Part shown: positions 1-5,842 of the stretch, piece after piece
Layout: every line of letters begins with the position of its first letter
Numbering within the stretch: position 1 is the stretch's first letter
Assembly: GCA_023441125.1 (NCBI GenBank)
Contig: JAEZQV010000085.1
Coordinates: forward strand, 1-9,353
Origin: Bacillota bacterium
GTDB lineage: Bacteria; Bacillota_C; Negativicutes; Sporomusales; Sporomusaceae
DNA: 9,353 nucleotides
Reading direction: 5' to 3'
Made by a program: the position numbers and the translations under genes
The notes under the pieces: model-generated
What the model was told of the DNA's origin: nothing
Database searches by the model: none
What the model saw: only the letters and a program-made list of their open reading frames with translations

Positions 1-1294
1 CCCCCACCACCCCGGCCGCGCCGGCTACCTTGGTCGGCAGCCGGATAATGGCTTCCTGAAAAAGTTCCAGAATGACCTCCATCGCAAAGGCTTCCAAGAA
101 AGAAGGAAAGGGTGTTTTGGCCCTGAGACTGGCGACCGAAATAGCCATCGACGTCGGCATTAAGCCCGGATGGAAGGAAACTACGGCAACATAAATAGCC
201 GGTAAATAGATAGCGATAAAAGCGGAAATATGCCGGCTGATCCGGATGAGGCTGGCCACGATGGCCGTAGTGGTGTAGTCCTCCGGCGTCTGCATAATCA
301 GATTGTACGTACAGGGCGCCAGCAGGGTAGCCGGAGTATTATCAATCACGATGGCGACCTGGCCTTCATAAATGGCCGCAACCGTCTTGTCCGGCCGTTC
401 TGTCACCTGCATTTGCGGAAAAGGCGACCAGGGATGCTCCACGATCTGCTCTTCGATAAATTTCGAGGATAAAACCTTATCCACTTTGATACTCTTCAGC
501 CGCCGCTCCACTTCTTCCACCAGCCCCGGTTTCACAAGGTCTGCGGCATAAACTAGGGCGACTGAGGTCTTGGAGCGCACGCCGATTTTGAGGATGCGCA
601 CTTTCACATTATTGTCCTGGGCTCGCCGGCGGATGAGAACAATGTTGTCGTTCAACGTCTCGGTAAAGGAATCATGCGGTCCCCGGATGACATCCTCATG
701 TCCGGATTCAATATTGCGTTTCACATGTTTAATAGCACCAACGACCAGGATATTGGACAAGCCGTCGATCAGCAGTAATGCTTTGCCGGTCATAACGGCT
801 TCAATTGCCGTTGTGGCCCTATTTACTATCGTCACATTGGCAACGCTTAATTTCTCGTTTACCAGCGTCTCCAGACTGGCTACTGCTGCCGTGCTGTTTG
901 CCTGGGCTGAGGATTCGGCAGTAAATGTCTTCATGACATTCTCGCCCAGTACTTCGGTATCTGTCATCCCGTCAAGATAAACCAGCAGTGCCGGATTGCC
1001 ATACAAACTAAAGGACCGCATCTTAACATCTGCGCAATCACGGAAAACAACTGCCAACAGCCGTTTATTCACCGTCAGGTCAGTAGTAAAGACAAACGGC
1101 TGCTCCTCAGGTGCAGCGACCTTACGGATATTGGCTATAAGACCGCTTATTTGTTCACCAAGCCTCGCGCTCTCGCTCACCAGCGCCTGTAACCGGTTAA
1201 GATTTTGTCCAGCTCGTTCAAGGGAGGCGTCCGGAAACCGTGCAGATAGCTTATAAAAATTTAGTTGATTGGTTCTATCACGGTTTCCAGACAC
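1..1294 (-). CDS. GerA-family spore germination protein, GerAA/GerKA type (partial, C-terminus beyond window)
   Basis: This is the A subunit of a nutrient germinant receptor, an inner-membrane complex of the dormant spore that triggers germination. The visible 431 codons hold the large soluble N-terminal domain (about residues 1-335), including an RGP segment near 204 followed by LIRRR, then WSPFPQMQVTERPDK before the membrane part. PEDY lies at about 337-340, the first membrane helix follows (about 345-372), then HPGLMPTSMAISVAS and TPFPSFLEAFAMEV. These are hallmark GerA-family segments. The reading frame is still open at position 1; roughly another 100 residues of membrane helices are expected. 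The GTG at 1294 is chosen because GGAGG lies 7 nt upstream; a second in-frame GTG (1297) is possible, and a TAA just upstream excludes earlier starts. The N-terminus seems 50-70 residues longer than B. subtilis GerAA as I recall it. It follows the SpoIID-like gene by 95 bp, probably in one operon; gerB/gerC-type partners would be expected beyond the left edge. Confidence 0.93.
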   Translation of the reverse strand, partial: MSGNRDRTNQLNFYKLSARFPDASLERAGQNLNRLQALVSESARLGEQISGLIANIRKVAAPEEQPFVFTTDLTVNKRLLAVVFRDCADVKMRSFSLYGNPALLVYLDGMTDTEVLGENVMKTFTAESSAQANSTAAVASLETLVNEKLSVANVTIVNRATTAIEAVMTGKALLLIDGLSNILVVGAIKHVKRNIESGHEDVIRGPHDSFTETLNDNIVLIRRRAQDNNVKVRILKIGVRSKTSVALVYAADLVKPGLVEEVERRLKSIKVDKVLSSKFIEEQIVEHPWSPFPQMQVTERPDKTVAAIYEGQVAIVIDNTPATLLAPCTYNLIMQTPEDYTTTAIVASLIRISRHISAFIAIYLPAIYVAVVSFHPGLMPTSMAISVASLRAKTPFPSFLEAFAMEVILELFQEAIIRLPTKVAGAAGVVG

Positions 1295-1301
1295 CACACT
1301 A

Positions 1302-1306
1302 CCTCC
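1302..1306 (-). promoter_or_regulatory. Ribosome binding site of the GerA-family gene
   Basis: GGAGG on the minus strand, 7 nt before GTG 1294 and 4 nt before GTG 1297. It decides a GTG start; no ATG is available because an in-frame TAA lies immediately upstream. Confidence 0.7.
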
Positions 1307-1389
1307 AGGTTAATGGTATTATTCTGCCAGTAACCGGTACCTTATAACGAACTATATCAGCCGTAGTAAGCACCGCAGGCTTATTACCG

Positions 1390-2361
1390 TTAATTCCAGC
1401 GCTTCTCGACAGTTACGCCTTTAAAATAGTGGCCGACAATTTCCTCCGGCTTTTTGCCGTCCTTGGCCAGGCGATTGGCCCCCCACTGGGACATGCCGAC
1501 ACCATGGCCATAGCCTTTACCGGCAAAAGTGACACTGTCTTCGCCGACTTCGATTTTATCGAGCAGCATGGACTTCAATTTCGTGCTGTCCAGGGCCACC
1601 CGCAAATCGGGGCCGGACACCGGAACGTTTTTATTCACCGTAAGCATAGTAGCCCGTCCTGACGGTCCTTTTTGGGAGATTTCCATACTGCTGATGTCAT
1701 TTACCTGTTTACCGATTTTCCCCAGGGCGGCAATAATATCTTCTTTGGGGAAGATAATCGTCCAGTTTTTAACATCCGCCGGTGCCAGGTCATCCGGCGA
1801 CTGCACTGACTGAATATAGGGCGGCTCATCGTATTTGTAGTTCAGGCCTTCCTTGGCTGTCGCCGTAATTCCCCCGGCGGAAGCATGAAACCAGCTTTTG
1901 ATGGGCTTGCCCTGATAGGTCATAATCTGGCCGCGGGTCATCTGTACGGCTTTTTTGACATTGTCGTTGACATCCTTGGCGCTATAGGCCTGAAATTCTT
2001 TAATATCGGTAGAAGCCTGCGTACCGCGTTCGGGAACCCCGCCTTTGCTCTCAATCGCTTCCACCGTAAAGGTTCGGGCAATAATAGCCTGGGCGGCCAG
2101 CGCTTCTACCGGCCAGTCATTTTTCATTTCGCCGGCTACCACACCGGCAATATAGTCTTCCATTTTCATGGTCTTTTTCTCGCCGGTTTCATGCATAAAC
2201 ACGGATATTTCAGGCTCGTTCTGCTGGCCAGTCTGCGGCGGTGCAGCCTGCTGCGGTGTCTGCGATGTATCAGGCTTAGGCTGCGGGCTTTTGCTGCAGC
2301 CGCCAAACACCAGACCTAGACTCATAAGCACTACGACACAAAGCAAAATTTTTCTGTTCAT
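1390..2361 (-). CDS. SpoIID/LytB-domain lipoprotein (peptidoglycan lytic enzyme homologue)
   Basis: SpoIID enzymes are lytic transglycosylases that cleave peptide-free glycan strands during forespore engulfment. This 323-residue protein starts with a lipoprotein-type signal (hydrophobic residues 5-20, then FGGC with candidate lipidated Cys22), followed by a Pro/Gln-rich linker (about 26-50). The SpoIID/LytB domain fills the rest. YIAGVVAGEM contains Glu78, aligning with the catalytic Glu of SpoIID (E88 in B. subtilis). SWFHASAGG at 156-164 corresponds to the usual HStsGG segment, and GKGYGHGVGMSQWGA at 281-295 is the family's C-terminal signature. The start is ATG with AGAGGTGG (2376-2369) at a good distance. 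Classical SpoIID has an uncleaved N-terminal membrane anchor, so the lipoprotein form and the gerA neighbour suggest a paralogue and not spoIID itself. It may instead act on cortex or forespore wall; that role is inference. Confidence 0.9.
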   Translation of the reverse strand: MNRKILLCVVVLMSLGLVFGGCSKSPQPKPDTSQTPQQAAPPQTGQQNEPEISVFMHETGEKKTMKMEDYIAGVVAGEMKNDWPVEALAAQAIIARTFTVEAIESKGGVPERGTQASTDIKEFQAYSAKDVNDNVKKAVQMTRGQIMTYQGKPIKSWFHASAGGITATAKEGLNYKYDEPPYIQSVQSPDDLAPADVKNWTIIFPKEDIIAALGKIGKQVNDISSMEISQKGPSGRATMLTVNKNVPVSGPDLRVALDSTKLKSMLLDKIEVGEDSVTFAGKGYGHGVGMSQWGANRLAKDGKKPEEIVGHYFKGVTVEKRWN

Positions 2362-2396
2362 CCTAAAGCCACCTCTCTAAACATTTTCTTCGATGT

Positions 2397-2426
2397 TATT
2401 ATGGCAGTTAAATGCCAACCGCATTC
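2397..2426 (-). promoter_or_regulatory. Candidate sigma-G-type promoter for the SpoIID-like/gerA operon
   Basis: On the minus strand GAATG (2426-2422) fits the sigma-G -35 pattern GHATR, and CATAATA (2403-2397) fits the -10 pattern CATNHTA, with an 18-bp spacer. The -10 lies 35 bp before the ATG at 2361. Forespore sigma-G control is what is known for gerA operons in Bacillus. The motifs are short, so chance matches are possible. Confidence 0.45.
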
Positions 2427-2427
2427 A

Positions 2428-2482
2428 TTGCCAAAAACTTAACACAATGATTACAAAGTCGGGGAGAATTCTGGCTTATAAT
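2428..2482 (+). promoter_or_regulatory. Candidate promoter of the EAL-GGDEF gene, with weak PhoP-like repeats
   Basis: TATAAT at 2477-2482 is a consensus -10, 37 bp before the start codon. No -35 is found at 16-18 bp. Instead three hexamers at an 11-bp period end 21 nt before the -10: TTGCCA (2428), TTAACA (2439) and ATTACA (2450). Only the middle one matches the PhoP half-site TT(A/C/T)A(C/T)A fully. The -10 is credible; the repeats are a weak version of the arrangement at 4505-4558. Confidence 0.35.
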
Positions 2483-2505
2483 GAAAGATAGAACATATCC
2501 CTACT

Positions 2506-2511
2506 AGGAGG
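2506..2511 (+). promoter_or_regulatory. Ribosome binding site deciding a TTG start
   Basis: AGGAGG, 7 nt before TTG 2519. The ATG at 2481 is out of frame and closes after eight codons, so TTG is the real initiator. Confidence 0.8.
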
Positions 2512-2518
2512 AATTACC

Positions 2519-4441
2519 TTGCCGCTTAAGCTTCCTCACTGGCTGGAAGGTATTTATAACGGCGTAATGGCATTTAACAATCTGGCGTTTCAGGCTAACG
2601 TCCTCTCCCTGGCCGGTGCTCCGCTACCAGCCAACGCCGCCAATGCAGCTACAGACCTAAAAGAAGAGCTGGAAGGAATTATTCGGGAAAAAAGTATTAC
2701 CCCGGTATATCAGCCTATTGTTAACCTGCGGTCGGGGCGAATCATGGGCTATGAGGCGTTAAGCCGCGGTCCGGCAGACAGTCCGCTGCATTTTCCGACC
2801 AAACTGTTCAGTGTCGCCATCGCCAGCAACCGCTTATTAGCACTGGAGCAGGTTTGCCGCGAGGCAGCGCTTCGCCATATAACCACCCTGGGTGTAAACC
2901 AACGCTTATTCCTCAATATGAATGCCGAGGTAGTCAAAGATCCTGATTTTCGCGGCGGCCTGACCAAAGCACTGCTCATTCGTCATGGTCTGAACCCGGA
3001 CCAGGTAACCTTCGAAATCACCGAGCGAACTGCCATTACCGACTTTGAAAGTTTTACCAAATCTCTCAACCACTACCGGCAGCAAGGCTACAGTATTGCG
3101 GTCGATGATGCGGGTGCAGGCTATTCCAGTCTTGAAGCCATTGCCACACTCCGGCCAAATTTCATCAAACTGGATCGTTCCATTGTCTCAAATGTTGATA
3201 AAGATCCCCTAAAGCAGGCTATGCTTGATGCCATGGTCAAGCTGGCGGCAGTTATCAACAGCAAAATTATCGCCGAAGGCATTGAAAATGCCGAGGAATT
3301 ATCCGTCCTGATCAGTAAGGGGGTCCATTATGGCCAGGGATATCTCTTGGCCCGCCCCTGTTTTCCTGCACCGGAAATATCGCCGGAGGTGCTTGAAATG
3401 ATTGCCGAGTTCAACTTCCAGGACATGCAGGTAAAATCCCGGTCCCGTAAAGGTCTGGGGGTAAGTATCGGCGAAATCGTTGAACAAGTCCCCACATTCA
3501 GTCCTAACACGACCGTCAATACCATTGAAGATGTTTTTACCACCCAGCCGGTAAACGGCATTGTCATTGTGGATGGCAGCCGGCCTGTCGGCTTGCTGAT
3601 GAAGGATAAATTGTACTATCAGCTGGGCACAAATTATGGCATATCTCTCTATTACCGCCGGCCGGTAGAACGGGTTATGGATAAAAATCCGCTGATTGTC
3701 AATGCCGAGCTGCCGCTTGAGGCCGTCTCGCAAATGGCTATGAGCCGGGAAGAATCGCACCTCTACGACTTGATTCTGGTCGTACAGGATGATAAATTCG
3801 CCGGTGTAGTCTCGGTTATGACGCTGCTAAATAAAATAACCAATTTGCAAATCCGGCGGGCGCACAATTCCAATCCGCTTACCGGCCTGCCGGGCAATTT
3901 AGTGATTGAGGACAAGCTCAAAGAACTCATCCAGGCAAAAGAACCTTTTGCCGTAATGTATCTTGACCTTGATAACTTTAAAGCGTACAATGATAAATAT
4001 GGCTTTGAACACGGCGATAAGGTATTGCTGGTGACCTCGCAGATTTTAAGTCAAAGTATTGGCAAAGCGGGCTCTGCTGACGATTTTCTGGGTCATATTG
4101 GTGGCGATGACTTTATAATCATTACCAAGCCGGAAAATGTCCCCGGTATCGCTGACTATATCCTCAACGTATTTGACCGGGAAATACGGGGTTTATACCA
4201 GCCGGATGATCTGGCCCAAGGCTACATCGAAGGCAAAAACCGCAAAGGTCAGCCGGAACATTTCTCCATTATGTCGATCTCCATTGCTGCTGTTTCTAAC
4301 CGCTTCCAGATGTTCAGCAATTATTTGGAGATTGCCGAAATTGCCGCCGATCTGAAAAAGCTAGCCAAACAGCAGGCGTGTTCCTGTATCGTATATGACC
4401 GCCGCAATGCACGAGATCAGGTCAATAGCTCAAACAGTTAA
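2519..4441 (+). CDS. EAL-CBS-GGDEF cyclic-di-GMP signalling protein
   Basis: This is a soluble 640-residue protein predicted to hydrolyse cyclic di-GMP. After an N-terminal region of about 50 residues comes an EAL domain (about 55-295) with the active-site set in place: E79 of the EAL motif (YEALSRG), N133 (FLNMN), E166 (FEITER), D196-D197 (AVDDAGAGYSS), K217, E253 (IAEGIE) and Q273 (GQGY). A CBS pair (about 312-440) follows, a module that often binds adenine nucleotides. The GGDEF domain (about 450-625) has NPLTGLPGN, D483/D485 in YLDLDNFK, and GGDDF at 528-532 in place of GG(D/E)EF. The RxxD inhibitory site before it is SADD, so product inhibition there is unlikely. The phosphodiesterase probably works; the cyclase half may be weak, or a GTP-sensing regulator. 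The order is the reverse of common GGDEF-EAL proteins. No membrane segment is seen. The TTG start follows an ideal AGGAGG. The gene is divergent from the sporulation block. Confidence 0.93.
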   Translation: MPLKLPHWLEGIYNGVMAFNNLAFQANVLSLAGAPLPANAANAATDLKEELEGIIREKSITPVYQPIVNLRSGRIMGYEALSRGPADSPLHFPTKLFSVAIASNRLLALEQVCREAALRHITTLGVNQRLFLNMNAEVVKDPDFRGGLTKALLIRHGLNPDQVTFEITERTAITDFESFTKSLNHYRQQGYSIAVDDAGAGYSSLEAIATLRPNFIKLDRSIVSNVDKDPLKQAMLDAMVKLAAVINSKIIAEGIENAEELSVLISKGVHYGQGYLLARPCFPAPEISPEVLEMIAEFNFQDMQVKSRSRKGLGVSIGEIVEQVPTFSPNTTVNTIEDVFTTQPVNGIVIVDGSRPVGLLMKDKLYYQLGTNYGISLYYRRPVERVMDKNPLIVNAELPLEAVSQMAMSREESHLYDLILVVQDDKFAGVVSVMTLLNKITNLQIRRAHNSNPLTGLPGNLVIEDKLKELIQAKEPFAVMYLDLDNFKAYNDKYGFEHGDKVLLVTSQILSQSIGKAGSADDFLGHIGGDDFIIITKPENVPGIADYILNVFDREIRGLYQPDDLAQGYIEGKNRKGQPEHFSIMSISIAAVSNRFQMFSNYLEIAEIAADLKKLAKQQACSCIVYDRRNARDQVNSSNS

Positions 4442-4477
4442 ACTAATGCGCCGCGCTTTTTTGCAATTAAGGCAATG

Positions 4478-4493
4478 AACGCAGGCGTTTTTT
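4478..4493 (+). terminator. Possible weak terminator after the EAL-GGDEF gene
   Basis: AACG/CGTT arms around a CAGG loop run straight into six T residues. The stem is only about 4-5 bp, so termination may be leaky. GGCGTT (4484-4489) could instead pair with AACGCC (4507-4512), which would compete with this hairpin. Confidence 0.3.
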
Positions 4494-4504
4494 ACATAGC
4501 AAAC

Positions 4505-4532
4505 TTAACGCCCTATTAACCTGGGGTTAACA
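4505..4532 (+). promoter_or_regulatory. Putative PhoP box (three direct TTAAC repeats, 11-bp period)
   Basis: TTAACG (4505-4510), TTAACC (4516-4521) and TTAACA (4527-4532) are separated by exactly 5 bp each. B. subtilis PhoP binds direct repeats of TT(A/C/T)A(C/T)A separated by about 5 bp, located roughly -20 to -60 at activated promoters. With the -10 at 4553 these repeats cover about -60 to -33. The first two copies deviate in the last base, and B. subtilis boxes usually have four copies; TTTACA at 4491-4496 is a further match but out of phase (8-bp gap). Confidence 0.5.
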
Positions 4533-4549
4533 GTCCAGTGCGCTTGGCG

Positions 4550-4558
4550 TGCTATAAT
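4550..4558 (+). promoter_or_regulatory. Extended -10 promoter of the glycosyltransferase gene
   Basis: TGCTATAAT has a perfect TATAAT with the TGn extension. No usable -35 exists at 16-18 bp; the last TTAACA repeat sits 20 nt upstream. That is typical of an activator-dependent promoter. The transcript would begin near 4565 and have a leader of about 25 nt. Confidence 0.6.
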
Positions 4559-4576
4559 AAAAATGAGGTTTATGAC

Positions 4577-4584
4577 GAGGTGAT
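4577..4584 (+). promoter_or_regulatory. Ribosome binding site deciding the TTG start at 4589
   Basis: GAGGTGAT is an 8-nt match to the anti-Shine-Dalgarno sequence, with the GGAG core 8 nt before TTG 4589. The upstream in-frame GTG at 4538 overlaps the -35/-10 region and cannot be transcribed from this promoter. ATG 4583 lies inside the binding site. Confidence 0.7.
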
Positions 4585-4588
4585 GACT

Positions 4589-5755
4589 TTGTCGTTTCAA
4601 AATAAGCCGGCAAAAATTCTATTGGTTTCTGCGTCTGTAGGTGCGGGTCATACCCAGGCCGCCCAGGCGATCAGTGCAGCCATTGACAGCCAGAAACTGG
4701 CTGCCACCGAGGTTGTCGACTTTATGGCCGGAGAATACTCCTATCTAAATACTCTGGCCAAAGAAACTTACCTCAAAATGATTGATATCCTGCCAGATAT
4801 GTATGACCTGATGTACCGCTGGTCGCAAATGCCGCTGCCAGGCGGCAAAGTACAGAATCTCATGGCGATGACCATGAAACGCAGCATGCACAAGCTCATA
4901 ACGGCCCACCGTCCCGATGTCATGATCTGCACCCATCCGTTTCCCTGTGGTGCTGCGGCTTACCTTAAGCGCACGCACCGGCTCTCGGTACCGCTGATTG
5001 GCGTCATAACCGACTTTGCCCTTCACCGCCTCTGGTGTTATCACGAAACCGACATGTATTTTGTGGCTACGCCCGAACTAAAACAGGCACTGTCCTTGCA
5101 GGGAATTAACCAGAGCCGTATCCATGCAACGGGTATACCGGTCGGTCCCAAGTTCAGTCACCCGCCGGCGGCGGCCGAACAGGCCGTCCTGCGTCAGGCG
5201 CTGGGCTTTGCCGACAGGCATCATCCTGTGGTCCTCATTATGGGCGGCGGACTGGGCATGGGGGATCTTGAACAGGCCGTGCTGGCGATTGATGCGCTGC
5301 CGCTGCCGCTTAACTTAGTCGTAGTGGCCGGGCGCAATGCAGCCCTGCGCCGGAGTCTCTTAGCCAAAGCACACGACCTTGTCCATCCGGGTAAGGTGTT
5401 GGGTTATACCCAGCATATTCCCGAGCTGATGGCCGCTGCCGACCTCTTAATCACCAAACCCGGCGCTTTAACGCTGAGTGAAGCGCTGTCAATGCGGCTG
5501 CCTATGCTGCTATACCATGCCATCCCCGGTCAGGAAGAGGAAAATGCCGCTTTTCTAACCCAAAAAGGCGCCGCGCTGTGGGCCCATGACAACCGTGCCC
5601 TCGCCGGTACCGTTTACCAGCTTTTTACCAGCCCGGACCAATTAAGATATTTGCGGGAAATGGCTGCCATGCTGGCCCGGCCGGCGGCCGCTCAGACCAT
5701 TGCCAGTACAATCTGGCAAAAGCTATTCAGCACCGGGGCCGCTGCCTCACGCTGA
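4589..5755 (+). CDS. GT28 / MGDG-synthase-type diacylglycerol glycosyltransferase (UgtP-like)
   Basis: The family transfers a hexose (glucose or galactose) from a UDP-sugar to diacylglycerol at the inner membrane face, making glycolipids. The protein has 388 residues, near the usual size. The N-terminal MGDG_synth domain shows ILLVSASVGAGHTQAA (10-25) with the glycine loop and His21, then VMICTHPFPCGA (111-122) and GVITDFALHRLW (138-149). The C-terminal GT-B domain has VLIMGGGLGMGD (215-226), VVVAGRN (244-250), LGYTQHIPELMAAADLLITKPG (271-292) and the sugar-nucleotide signature SEALSMRLPMLLYHAIPGQEEENA. No transmembrane helix is seen, in line with a peripheral enzyme. MurG belongs to the same superfamily, but the N-terminal VGAGH segment argues for the lipid branch. 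The promoter carries a PhoP-like box. The downstream phospholipase C homologue could be cotranscribed, since no clear terminator separates them. The exact sugar and processivity cannot be read here. Confidence 0.88.
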   Translation: MSFQNKPAKILLVSASVGAGHTQAAQAISAAIDSQKLAATEVVDFMAGEYSYLNTLAKETYLKMIDILPDMYDLMYRWSQMPLPGGKVQNLMAMTMKRSMHKLITAHRPDVMICTHPFPCGAAAYLKRTHRLSVPLIGVITDFALHRLWCYHETDMYFVATPELKQALSLQGINQSRIHATGIPVGPKFSHPPAAAEQAVLRQALGFADRHHPVVLIMGGGLGMGDLEQAVLAIDALPLPLNLVVVAGRNAALRRSLLAKAHDLVHPGKVLGYTQHIPELMAAADLLITKPGALTLSEALSMRLPMLLYHAIPGQEEENAAFLTQKGAALWAHDNRALAGTVYQLFTSPDQLRYLREMAAMLARPAAAQTIASTIWQKLFSTGAAASR

Positions 5756-5778
5756 CCCTGTCAGGGAATAACTGTCAA

Positions 5779-5820
5779 GGGGATGGTTCTTTTGACATGC
5801 CTGTCAGAGGAACCGTCCCC
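5779..5820 (+). repeat. Long palindrome, REP/MITE-like, between glycosyltransferase and phospholipase C genes
   Basis: Arms 5779-5797 and 5802-5820 pair over 19 positions around a TGCC loop. Sixteen pairs are Watson-Crick; three (5784/5815, 5790/5809, 5792/5807) are G-U if transcribed from the plus strand. The arms carry GGGGATGGTTC and GAACCGTCCCC. From memory, GGGGACGGTTC-type palindromes recur in many Firmicute genomes. No T-run follows, so it is not a standard terminator. Confidence 0.7.
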
Positions 5821-5828
5821 TAATCATT

Positions 5829-5834
5829 AGGAGG
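5829..5834 (+). promoter_or_regulatory. Ribosome binding site deciding the ATG at 5843
   Basis: AGGAGG stands 8 nt before ATG 5843 but only 2 nt before the in-frame ATG 5837, so the inner ATG is preferred. The site overlaps a small inverted repeat, CCTAA-TCA-TTAGG (5819-5831 region), that could partly mask it. Confidence 0.7.
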
Positions 5835-5842
5835 AAATGACT

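Noticed and set aside
570..980. Plus-strand open frame opposite the GerA-family gene
   Set aside because: The minus-strand frame carries the GerA-family signature segments; the plus-strand translation is Ser/Thr-rich with no recognisable motif.
1885..2319. Plus-strand open frame of 144 codons opposite the SpoIID-like gene
   Set aside because: It is antisense to a clearly conserved gene, has no ribosome binding site and resembles no known protein.
2481..2507. Eight-codon upstream open frame (ATG 2481) as a leader peptide
   Set aside because: It has no ribosome binding site and overlaps the -10 hexamer, so it would not be transcribed in full.
2362..2518. Cyclic-di-GMP riboswitch upstream of the EAL gene
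   Set aside because: I see none of the conserved GEMM-type core in this region or in 4442-4588.
3299..3760. Minus-strand open frame of 153 codons inside the EAL-CBS-GGDEF gene
   Set aside because: It is a shadow of the conserved CBS region, with no promoter or ribosome binding site.
4516..4530. TTAACC-TGG-GGTTAA as a repressor palindrome
   Set aside because: The symmetry is a by-product of the repeats; three hexamers in direct 11-bp phase explain more of the sequence. It remains an alternative reading.
4538..4588. Longer glycosyltransferase start at GTG 4538
   Set aside because: It overlaps the promoter -10 region and has no ribosome binding site; TTG 4589 has an 8-nt Shine-Dalgarno match at the right distance.
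5792..5797. Perfect TTGACA as a -35 for the phospholipase C gene
   Set aside because: There is no -10 at 16-19 bp (the region is GTCCCC), and the hexamer is part of the hairpin stem.
5758..5806. CTGTCA copies at 5758, 5772 and 5801 as an E. coli-type Pho box
   Set aside because: Spacings are 14 and 29 bp, not the 11 bp required, and the copies belong to the palindromic element and its edge.
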